NCBI GenBank assembly: GCA_031376305.1
Contig: JANMDM010000181.1
Location: 1-16,834 of the forward strand
DNA length: 16,834 nucleotides
DNA from: TMP-24 sp031376305
GTDB taxonomy: Bacteria > Pseudomonadota > Alphaproteobacteria > Rhodobacterales > Rhodobacteraceae
Direction: 5' to 3'
Shown here in pieces: positions 6,390-12,578 of this stretch (the stretch's first letter is position 1; the number at the start of each line of letters is the position of its first letter). The notes under the pieces are model-generated. The model was not told where the DNA came from. It ran no database searches and was given only the letters and a program-made list of their open reading frames with translations. Made by a program: the position numbers and the translations under genes.

Positions 6390-7475
6390 TCAGCCCAGCC
6401 GGCCCCGCGCCGCGACTGGCAGGATATCAATGACCCGGTCGCCCGAAATCAAATGCACCCGGTCGAAAAGATTCGACACGACGCAGGCGTGATTGGGTAA
6501 AACCCGTACACGATCGCCGACCACAAGGGTGGCGCCATCGCGCAGCGTGACGGTGCCATGTTCCTCTGAAAGACCGGTCACGCGGGCGCCAGCAAGTCCG
6601 ACAATGGCGCCAAAATCGGGCTGTCCAAGCGTGTCGGACGATAGGGCTTTCGACCCGGCGTCAAGGATTGCCCGTTCGGGCACCGGACAGCTCACAACAG
6701 TGGCCAAAACGGTCAGCGCGCAGTCTTCGGGACTGCCGACGCCTTGGGCAACCTGAAACCGGTCCAGATATATATAGGTCCCGGGCCGGTATTCAGTGAT
6801 CACCCCCCCCGAATGGGACGACCAGATATCGGGTGTACCGCCACTGGAAATGACCGGGCAGCCAAACCCGGCTGCCGCCAAAGCGGTCTTGGCCGCACAA
6901 AGCCAAGCCAGCGCTGCGTCGCCCTTGCCGGCCGCAGGATAGGTCATCAACCCGCCAAACCGCAGCCCCGCGCCCGCTTCAATGCCGCGCGCCAAGGCCA
7001 CAGCCTCAGCCAGAGTCTGCACCCCACAGCGCCCCATACCGGTGTCGCATTCTATCAGCACCGTCAGCGGATGGGCTGCATCCAAGAACGTCCGGGCCAA
7101 CCCATCCAGCACCGCCGCACTGTCAACCGTGACTGACATGGTCACCCTGCCATGCAGCGCCTTGAGGCGGGCCAACTTATCCGGCCCCAAGATATTATAG
7201 GGCAGGAAAATGTCGGAAATACCGGCGTCGGCCATCACCTCCGCCTCGCCCAGTTTTTGAACGGTAATCCCCACAGCCCCGGCCGCGAGCTGCTCCCTGG
7301 CCCAAAACGGCAGCTTGTGGGTCTTGATATGCGGTCGCAGCGCCATCCCATGCGCATTGGCATGTTTTTGCGCCCGCGCGATATTCGCGCGCACCCGATC
7401 CACATCAATCAGGACGGCGGGGGTGTCAATTTCATTGATGGTTTTTGGAGCCAAAAGATTTGGAGTTTGGGCCAT
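6390..7475 (-). CDS. D-threonine aldolase / D-serine dehydratase family PLP enzyme (fold type III)
   Basis: This 361-aa protein has the alanine-racemase-like barrel plus C-terminal beta domain of the DSD1/D-TA family, which cleaves or dehydrates D-configured beta-hydroxy amino acids using PLP and a divalent metal. Residues 47-54, RPHIKTHK, are the family hallmark, with Lys51 the expected PLP Schiff-base lysine. TPDIWSSH (214-221) fits the phosphate-binding/strand region, and LPNHACVVSNL (326-336) supplies the metal-binding His329 and Cys331. Length is normal. The ATG lies one base after the RpiR stop (TGACATG), with GGGAGA inside the RpiR end, so translation is coupled. Whether it is an aldolase (glycine plus aldehyde) or a dehydratase (aminoacrylate, then pyruvate) cannot be decided; the RidA gene nearby suits a dehydratase. 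An 8-C run lies at 6803-6810. Beta-hydroxyaspartate aldolase is a related alternative, but its usual partner genes are absent. Confidence 0.9.
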   Translation of the reverse strand: MAQTPNLLAPKTINEIDTPAVLIDVDRVRANIARAQKHANAHGMALRPHIKTHKLPFWAREQLAAGAVGITVQKLGEAEVMADAGISDIFLPYNILGPDKLARLKALHGRVTMSVTVDSAAVLDGLARTFLDAAHPLTVLIECDTGMGRCGVQTLAEAVALARGIEAGAGLRFGGLMTYPAAGKGDAALAWLCAAKTALAAAGFGCPVISSGGTPDIWSSHSGGVITEYRPGTYIYLDRFQVAQGVGSPEDCALTVLATVVSCPVPERAILDAGSKALSSDTLGQPDFGAIVGLAGARVTGLSEEHGTVTLRDGATLVVGDRVRVLPNHACVVSNLFDRVHLISGDRVIDILPVAARGRLG

Positions 7476-7476
7476 G

Positions 7477-8373
7477 TCAATCTCCCAGCGGCAGCTTCGG
7501 GTCTTCGACCTTCAGCGTATTCAGGCTTTGCTTGATCCGCCGCAACGTCTCCATCACCTTGGTGCCACGGGTTTCAGCAACAGCCATGGCTAACATATCA
7601 ACAATTGCCAAAAGGGCGAAGCGTGATGATGTGGGTTTGTAGAGATTGCCATCTTCAATCGGCTGATATTCGATCACGACATCCGCGACCTGCGCCAACG
7701 CCGATCCCGGCGCGGTTACCGCAACCGTCAGCGCTCCGTATTGGCGCGCCACCTGCACCGCATCAATCACCGATTGGGCGTAGCCTGATGTCGAAAAGGC
7801 AATCACCGTCATTGCTGGCGTCGCGGTTGCGGCAAACATCCGCTGCAACTGGCCATCCACCTGCGACACCGCCGATAAACCCAGCCGGAACAGGCGGTTT
7901 TGCAGCTCGGTCGCCAACATTGACGACGTACCCCCCGACCCGATGCAGAGGATCTGGCCGGATAAGTTCAGCCTTTCGGCGACACCGACGATCTGAACCA
8001 TATCAATGGAAGCCGCGACCCGCTGGACCGCACCGATCGCGGCTTCGGCCACAATCGTTGCCACCCGCTGTTCAAGCGTGTCGCGGCTGGTGGGCTCGGC
8101 GGTAAGGTACTGGCCGCCTACAGCAATTGCCTGTGCCAGCCAGAACTTGAAATCGCGCACCCCTTCACAGCCCAGACCCCGGCAGAACCGCGTGACTGTC
8201 GGTTCACTGACACCGATCTTTGCGGCGATTTCAGAGATCGACGCCTTCGACGAAAAATCAAGGTCTTCAAGCACCATCGCCGCAAGCAACCGGTCGGATT
8301 TTGAGCCTTCCCGCTCGCAGCGTTGTAGCCGCGTGATGATATCGACGACATTGTGCATCGCTGACATGTTCAT
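7477..8373 (-). CDS. RpiR-family transcriptional regulator (HTH + SIS domain)
   Basis: This 298-aa cytosolic repressor/activator has an N-terminal winged helix-turn-helix (SISEIAAKIGVSEPTVTRFCRGLGCEG, about 45-71) and a C-terminal SIS sugar-phosphate isomerase-like domain (about 125-262, with CIGSGGTSSMLATELQNRLFRLG and FSTSGYAQSVIDAV as phosphate-loop-like segments). RpiR proteins respond to phosphorylated sugars or sugar acids. The longest start (8373) overlaps the SDR stop by 4 bases (ATGA), but GGGGGG lies directly against it with no spacing. The next ATG, at 8367, has that G-run at a good 6-base distance and may be the true start, giving 296 aa. Placed between the two catabolic units, it is the obvious local regulator; the palindrome at 5611-5629 and the repeats near 9200 are its candidate targets. 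Confidence 0.93.
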   Translation of the reverse strand: MNMSAMHNVVDIITRLQRCEREGSKSDRLLAAMVLEDLDFSSKASISEIAAKIGVSEPTVTRFCRGLGCEGVRDFKFWLAQAIAVGGQYLTAEPTSRDTLEQRVATIVAEAAIGAVQRVAASIDMVQIVGVAERLNLSGQILCIGSGGTSSMLATELQNRLFRLGLSAVSQVDGQLQRMFAATATPAMTVIAFSTSGYAQSVIDAVQVARQYGALTVAVTAPGSALAQVADVVIEYQPIEDGNLYKPTSSRFALLAIVDMLAMAVAETRGTKVMETLRRIKQSLNTLKVEDPKLPLGD

Positions 8374-9137
8374 CCCCCCAAAATACCGTCCAGAAAGGGC
8401 TTATTCCCAGCCGTCAGCCCAGCGTCAACCTCAAGCGCCACTCCGGTGATGCCCGACGCCAGGTCCGAGGCCAGAAACCCGACGGCCTGCGCCACCTCAG
8501 CCGCAGTTACGATCCGCCCCAAGGGATAGATCGACGCCAACTTTTCTGGAATCGACGGATCCCGGGCGATCCGGTGATCCCACGCCGACGTGTAGATTGA
8601 TCCGGGGCAGACGGCATTTGAGCGGATGCCATGGCGGCCATACTCCACCGCAATGGCGCGCGAGAAGGCGTTGATGCCGGCCTTTGCGGCGGCATAGGCC
8701 GGATTGCCGAAATGCAACAGCGCATTGACCGACGAAATAAAGACCACCACGCCTGATCCGCGCTTGGCCATCGCCGCCACCAACGGTGTCGTGAACGCCA
8801 CAACGCCGGTCAGGTTCAGGTCAATCTCGCCCGCCGCCGATTCGGATGTGAGGGTTGAAAGGGTCTCGGAACGGGTCCACCCCGCATTGTTGATTAAGAT
8901 ATCGGGAAGGCCGCCGCCCCGGACGATCGCCGCCGCCATGTCCGCACATGCGTTCCGATCCGACAGATCAAACAGATGCCGCGCCGAAATGCCGGGATGG
9001 TCCAGCGCCTCAGCCGTGACATCACACGCTGTTATCCGCGCCCCGGCACCACCAAACACATCCAACATAGCCCTTCCGAGCCCACCACCGGCTCCGGTAA
9101 TCAGCACGGTTTTTCCAGAGAAAGCACTAGAAGTCAT
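8370..9137 (-). CDS. Short-chain dehydrogenase/reductase (SDR), classical type
   Basis: This 255-aa cytosolic oxidoreductase shows the classical SDR motifs: GAGGGLG at 15-21 (TGxxxGxG), acidic D39 after the second strand (favours NAD over NADP), NNAG at 83-86, Asn108 in the LNLTG stretch, a catalytic Ser in FISSVN (about 135-136), and Tyr148/Lys152 in YAAAK. PGSIYTS follows at 178-184. It would oxidise or reduce a hydroxyl/keto group on a sugar, sugar acid or hydroxy acid intermediate. It is the first gene of the minus-strand operon with RpiR, the PLP enzyme and the SnoaL-like protein, and diverges from the RidA gene. The ribosome-binding sequence is weak. The substrate is not predictable from the motif set. 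Confidence 0.94.
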   Translation of the reverse strand: MTSSAFSGKTVLITGAGGGLGRAMLDVFGGAGARITACDVTAEALDHPGISARHLFDLSDRNACADMAAAIVRGGGLPDILINNAGWTRSETLSTLTSESAAGEIDLNLTGVVAFTTPLVAAMAKRGSGVVVFISSVNALLHFGNPAYAAAKAGINAFSRAIAVEYGRHGIRSNAVCPGSIYTSAWDHRIARDPSIPEKLASIYPLGRIVTAAEVAQAVGFLASDLASGITGVALEVDAGLTAGNKPFLDGILGG

Positions 9138-9185
9138 CGCAGGCGCACCCCGATCTTGGCTTGGGATTCTTGTGGCAATATCGCC

Positions 9186-9214
9186 ATGCTATGGAAAAAA
9201 ATGTAAACTAACAA
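9186..9214 (-). promoter_or_regulatory. Possible promoter of the SDR-RpiR operon
   Basis: On the minus strand, TTGTTA (9214-9209) and TAGCAT (9191-9186) are separated by 17 bases; each matches the sigma70 consensus at 4 of 6 positions. Transcription would start near 9179, about 40 bases before the ATG at 9137. The tandem repeat at 9203-9225 covers the -35 box, which would suit repression or self-regulation by RpiR. Confidence 0.4.
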
Positions 9215-9225
9215 CGTAAATTAAC
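9203..9225. repeat. Tandem decamer GTAAAyTAAC (operator candidate)
   Basis: GTAAACTAAC (9203-9212) and GTAAATTAAC (9216-9225) are direct repeats matching at 9 of 10 bases with a 13-base period. The first copy overlaps an ATGTAAA heptamer (9201-9207), and a further ATGTAAA lies at 9252-9258. These resemble the half-site of the palindrome in front of the ABC operon. Confidence 0.45.
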
Positions 9226-9227
9226 AC

Positions 9228-9255
9228 TTGAAAATGGGTGAAAATCCAATAATGT
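9228..9255 (+). promoter_or_regulatory. Possible promoter of the RidA-M81-MFS operon
   Basis: TTGAAA (9228-9233) and TAATGT (9250-9255) are 16 bases apart on the plus strand. The -10 box overlaps an ATGTAAA heptamer (9252-9258). If used, the mRNA leader would be about 180 bases and would contain all the inverted repeats of this gap. A nearer -10-like TAAAAT stands at 9351-9356, but without a good -35 box. Confidence 0.3.
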
Positions 9256-9372
9256 AAAAATATCACTCAAACGAAGTGGCCCGACCCTCCCTGAACGGCC
9301 CATCAATGCGTGACGGCGAAAGGTTATGCTTTTCGTCTGCTGACGGCTATTAAAATGGCCGAAGCACTCTTT

Positions 9373-9403
9373 GATTGCCCTCTGGAAGCGCCAGGGGGCA
9401 ATC
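9373..9403 (+). promoter_or_regulatory. Strong hairpin in the leader of the RidA gene
   Basis: GATTGCCCTCTGG (9373-9385) pairs with CCAGGGGGCAATC (9391-9403) over 13 bp, with one T-G wobble and a 5-base loop AAGCG. It lies 38 bases before the ATG and ends 22 bases before the AAAGGA ribosome-binding sequence. No T-run follows on either strand, so a simple terminator is unlikely; an RNA-level control element or mRNA-stabilising structure is more plausible. Confidence 0.6.
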
Positions 9404-9441
9404 GGGAGCGTTATGGATCAATCTGAAAGGATTATCTGCGG

Positions 9442-9822
9442 ATGACCACTAGAAAACAAGTTTTCGGACAGGCGCATGTCCCCTTGTCGCCAGCGGTGCG
9501 AGCCGGCGACATGGTCTATGTCTCCGGTCAGGTGCCAGTGCGCCCGGATGGCACCTACGTTGAGGGGGGGATCGAGGCGCAGACCCGGCAGGTTCTGGAA
9601 AACATCACATCGGCGCTGGCGCTGGCCGGGGCGACGCTGGATCAGGTGGTCAAAACCACAGTCTGGGTCGAGGATGCCCGCGATTTTGGCGGCATGAACA
9701 AGGTCTACGCGACCTTCTTTCCGGTTGAACCTCCGGCGCGCACGACGGTGGAATCACGGCTGATGATTGACATTAAAGTCGAGATTGAAGCCGTGGCCTA
9801 TTCCCCCTTGGCGCAGGGCTGA
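9442..9822 (+). CDS. RidA family protein (enamine/imine deaminase; YjgF/YER057c/UK114)
   Basis: At 126 aa this has the normal length of RidA proteins, small trimers that hydrolyse reactive enamine/imine intermediates such as 2-aminoacrylate made by PLP enzymes. Visible features are the strand GDMVYVSGQVPVRPDG (22-37), TRQVLENITSALALAGATLDQVVKTTVWV (48-76) and PPARTTVESRL (97-107), where Arg100 corresponds to the substrate-carboxylate arginine, followed by KVEIEAVAY (112-120). The archetypal VARLP after that arginine is replaced by VESRLM, so it may belong to a RidA subfamily other than the standard enzyme. AAAGGA lies 10 bases before the ATG. It leads the plus-strand operon; the M81 gene starts 11 bases after its stop. 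Its natural partner here is the divergently encoded PLP lyase. Confidence 0.93.
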   Translation: MTTRKQVFGQAHVPLSPAVRAGDMVYVSGQVPVRPDGTYVEGGIEAQTRQVLENITSALALAGATLDQVVKTTVWVEDARDFGGMNKVYATFFPVEPPARTTVESRLMIDIKVEIEAVAYSPLAQG

Positions 9823-9833
9823 CTGGCACCAGA

Positions 9834-11318
9834 ATGCGTATTTTCACCGCCTCGCTGGCCACCGAAACCAACACCTTCTCGCCGGTACCAACCGACCGCG
9901 CCTCGTTCGAGGCGGCATTTTATGCAGCCCCCGGTGCGCATCCCGACACCCCGACACTGTGCTCATCGCCGATGGTGGTGTTGCGCAAACGGGCGGCGGC
10001 CGAGGGGCTGACAGTCATTGAAGGAACCGCCGCCTGGGCCGAACCCGGTGGCCTGATCCAGCGCCGCGCCTACGAAGACCTGCGCGATGAAATCCTTGGC
10101 CAACTGAGCGCAGTCCTGCCGGTCGATGCAGTGGTTCTTGGTCTGCACGGCGCGATGGTGGCGCAAGGCTATGACGATTGTGAAGGCGATCTGCTGGAGC
10201 GGGTACGCGCCCTGGTTGGTCCCAGGGTGATTGTGGCCTGCGAGTTGGACCCGCACAGCCATCTGACCGCCAAGCGGGTGGCCGCCGCCGATATCCTCGC
10301 GGCTTTTCTCGAATTCCCGCATACCGATTTTTATGAACGCGGCGAGCATGTGGTCGATCTGACTTTGGCAACCTTGCGAGGGCAGATCGCCCCGGCGATG
10401 TCGATGTTCGATTGCAAAATGATTGCAGTTATGCCCACCAGCCGCGAGCCGATGCGGTCTTTCGTCGACCGGATCGCCGCCTTGCAAGGCAAGGACGGTA
10501 TCTTGTCGGTTTCGGTCATCCACGGCTTCATGGCCGCCGACGTGCCGGAAATGGGGACGCGCATTCTGGTCCTTACTGACAATGACCGCGCCAAGGGCGA
10601 TGCATTGGCACGCCGGCTTGGGATGGAGCTGTTCGATCTGCGCCAACAGACCATTATGGATATGGTTCCCGTTGGCGAAGGCCTGGATCAGGCTCTGGCC
10701 GCGCATCACGCACAACCGCGCAGACCCGCAGTCATTTCGGACACCTGGGACAATCCCGGCGGCGGGGTGGCAGGCGACGGCACGGTGATCTTGCGGGAAA
10801 TAATCCGGCGCCGGGTGGGCCGTGTCGGGGTTGCCACGATCTGGGACCCGATAGCGGTGACCTTTTGCCATGCTGCCGGGGAAGGTGCGCTGCTTGATCT
10901 GCGCTTTGGGGGCAAATCCGGGCCGTTGGCCGGAGAACCCATCGACGCCAGGGTGCGGGTTCTGCGCACAGTTGCTGAGGCGTGGCAAAGCTTTGGCCGC
11001 AGCCGGGTCACCCTTGGCGCCAGCGCCGTGATCCGCGTCGAGGGCACTGAAATCGACATTATCCTCAACACCAACCGCACCCAGACCTTCGAGCCGGACA
11101 TCTTTTCCAACCTTGGCATCGACCCGTTGGGCAAAGAGGTATTGCTGGTGAAATCCACCAACCACTTCTTTGCCGGGTTCCAGCCGATCGCCGCCAAGAT
11201 CATCTACGTGACCGCCCCAACGTCCTATCCCACTGATCCGGCCACCACCCCCTATAAAAAGCTGGACCGGGAAATCTGGCCACGGGTGCCGGACCCGCAT
11301 GGAACCGGGCACCGGTGA
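9834..11318 (+). CDS. M81 family metallopeptidase (MlrC / microcystinase C-like)
   Basis: This 494-aa protein is full length for the family once known as DUF1485/DUF1486, named after MlrC, a zinc enzyme that cuts linearised microcystin or its tetrapeptide near the Adda residue. Visible features are the N-terminal ETNTFSPVPT (11-20), HGAM at 105-108, the metal-site pattern DPH (Asp139, His141) with His163 in FPHTDFYERG, and DTWDNPGGG (303-311) opening the C-terminal domain. There is no signal peptide, so it is probably cytosolic. Most family members are found in bacteria that never meet microcystin and probably hydrolyse other amide or peptide bonds. It sits between the RidA and MFS genes and overlaps the latter, so the three are one unit. 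The ribosome-binding sequence is weak, which suggests coupling to RidA translation. Confidence 0.92.
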   Translation: MRIFTASLATETNTFSPVPTDRASFEAAFYAAPGAHPDTPTLCSSPMVVLRKRAAAEGLTVIEGTAAWAEPGGLIQRRAYEDLRDEILGQLSAVLPVDAVVLGLHGAMVAQGYDDCEGDLLERVRALVGPRVIVACELDPHSHLTAKRVAAADILAAFLEFPHTDFYERGEHVVDLTLATLRGQIAPAMSMFDCKMIAVMPTSREPMRSFVDRIAALQGKDGILSVSVIHGFMAADVPEMGTRILVLTDNDRAKGDALARRLGMELFDLRQQTIMDMVPVGEGLDQALAAHHAQPRRPAVISDTWDNPGGGVAGDGTVILREIIRRRVGRVGVATIWDPIAVTFCHAAGEGALLDLRFGGKSGPLAGEPIDARVRVLRTVAEAWQSFGRSRVTLGASAVIRVEGTEIDIILNTNRTQTFEPDIFSNLGIDPLGKEVLLVKSTNHFFAGFQPIAAKIIYVTAPTSYPTDPATTPYKKLDREIWPRVPDPHGTGHR

Positions 11319-12487
11319 TGAACCCTCCCGAAGCGCCTGTGGTGCCGCGCGGCGTAATCTCCGCGCAAACCTTGATGATGCTGGCCTTCGCGCTGCAACC
11401 TGTGGCCTTTGGATCCTGGCTGCCGCGCATCCCCGACATGCGCACCAGCCTTGATCTGACACCCGCGGCTTTGGCGCTGTGCCTGCTGGGCCTGCCGGTG
11501 GGAATCCTGACCACCCTGCCCTTCGCCGGGCGTTTCGTCGCCCGTGTCGGGGCAAGACCCGTTATGATCGGCGGTTTCTTGGCCTTTTTGGCCGTCATGC
11601 CGCTGGCGGCTTTTGCCTCCGGCCGCTTTCAGCTTTTCGGGGCCTTGATAGCGGCAGGTGTGGCGATGTCGGTTCTGGAACTGGCGCTGAACATCAGCGC
11701 TGACCGGATGGAACGCCACGGTGGACGGCTGATCATGAACACTTGTCATGGCTGCTGGAGCCTCGGGATCATGGCGGGCAGTCTTATCGGGTCAGGTCTT
11801 GCCGGGCTCGGGTTGTCACCGGCTGTGTCGGTCAGTCTGGTGGCGGCGGCGATAGTGCCAATTGCGCTGCTGACGGCAGTGTCGTTGCCAGCCTTGCCTG
11901 AGACCGCAAAAACTGCATCACGGGGCCAGACGCGCAAGGCTTTGGGGATGGATATCATCGGCATCGGTCTTTTCGTCGTCGGCATCGCCATGACCGAAGG
12001 CGCGATCGCCGACTGGTCAAGCCTGTATCTGCGCGATGTCTTCACCATGAACAGTCTGGCGGCCGGACTGGGATATACGGGATTTGCAGCCCTGGTGACC
12101 TGCGGCAGGTTTGCCGGCGACCGTTTAAAGGCCGCGATTGGTGCCGTGCGGTTGGCACGACTTTGCGGCGGTGCTGCACTTTTGGGGGTGGGGCTTTTGG
12201 TGGTGGCACCGGGGGTCTTGATGGCCTATCTCGGCTTCGCGATCACCGGGTTCGGCGTTTCGGTTGGATTCCCCTTGGCAGTTTCCGCCGCCGCCGCCTT
12301 GCCAGACCGTTTGCCGGAACGGACGGTCGCGACGCTGAGTTTCATGGCGCTTTTGGGGTTTTTGATCGGTCCTGTGCTGATTGGATCCATAGCGGATGTG
12401 GCGGGAATGCGGTTGGGGCTTGCCGGGCTCCTGCCGCTGCTGGTGCTCAGCTTTGCCTTCATTCCGGCTTTGTCGGTCCGGCATTGA
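11315..12487 (+). CDS. MFS transporter, YbjJ-like
   Basis: This 390-aa inner-membrane protein has about 12 hydrophobic helices. Two phrases are characteristic of the YbjJ-type group: MNTCHGCWSLGIMAGS (about 145-160), and EGAIADWSSLYLRD (about 228-241) at the start of the second half. The GTG at 11315 overlaps the M81 stop (GTGA, 4 bases); the ATG at 11318 overlaps it by one base and is equally possible. No strong ribosome-binding sequence is visible, consistent with translational coupling. It may import the M81 substrate or export a product; the direction cannot be told from the sequence. It ends the RidA-M81-MFS unit, with 91 bases before the next gene. Confidence 0.92.
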   Translation: MMNPPEAPVVPRGVISAQTLMMLAFALQPVAFGSWLPRIPDMRTSLDLTPAALALCLLGLPVGILTTLPFAGRFVARVGARPVMIGGFLAFLAVMPLAAFASGRFQLFGALIAAGVAMSVLELALNISADRMERHGGRLIMNTCHGCWSLGIMAGSLIGSGLAGLGLSPAVSVSLVAAAIVPIALLTAVSLPALPETAKTASRGQTRKALGMDIIGIGLFVVGIAMTEGAIADWSSLYLRDVFTMNSLAAGLGYTGFAALVTCGRFAGDRLKAAIGAVRLARLCGGAALLGVGLLVVAPGVLMAYLGFAITGFGVSVGFPLAVSAAAALPDRLPERTVATLSFMALLGFLIGPVLIGSIADVAGMRLGLAGLLPLLVLSFAFIPALSVRH

Positions 12488-12519
12488 CAAAATAGCGGGC
12501 CCCAAATCATCTGGCTCCA

Positions 12520-12544
12520 GACAGTCGAACAGACTGCAACTGTC
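12520..12544. promoter_or_regulatory. Interlocked dyads upstream of the glycosyltransferase gene
   Basis: GACAGT (12520-12525) and ACTGTC (12539-12544) are perfect inverted arms 13 bases apart. Nested within them, CAGTC (12522-12526) and GACTG (12532-12536) form a second, mutually exclusive dyad. They lie 35 bases before the ATG. Either an operator or an RNA hairpin is possible; no T-run follows, so a terminator for the MFS operon is not supported. Confidence 0.3.
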
Positions 12545-12578
12545 ACGTCGTCTTGGCGCGGCCCGGAGACTAAGCACG

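Larger units (their letters stand above)
9138..9441. other. Divergent intergenic control region between SDR and RidA genes
   Basis: This 304-bp gap drives two operons in opposite directions. Its left half (about 9190-9270) is AT-rich and holds repeated GTAAA-type elements and promoter-like boxes for both strands. Its right half (9311-9403) is rich in inverted repeats: GACG...CGTC with GAAAG/CTTTT inside (9312-9337), CGGC...GCCG (9344-9361), and a strong hairpin (9373-9403). TGACGGC is directly repeated at 9311-9317 and 9341-9347. No credible gene is present. Confidence 0.75.

Noticed and set aside
6390..7475. Identity as beta-hydroxyaspartate aldolase (BhcC) of the beta-hydroxyaspartate cycle
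   Set aside because: The enzyme belongs to the same broad family, but no aminotransferase, dehydratase, iminosuccinate reductase or IclR-type regulator gene is nearby.
9963..11555. 530-codon open frame on the minus strand
   Set aside because: It lies antisense to the M81 gene, which has clear family motifs. Its translation is rich in Arg, Gly, His and Pro without recognisable domains, as expected for a shadow frame in GC-rich DNA.
12396..12578. 61-codon upstream extension of the glycosyltransferase
   Set aside because: It overlaps the MFS gene, is Cys/Arg-rich and lacks a fold. MKIAFYAPLK at 12579 is a typical family start with its own ribosome-binding sequence.
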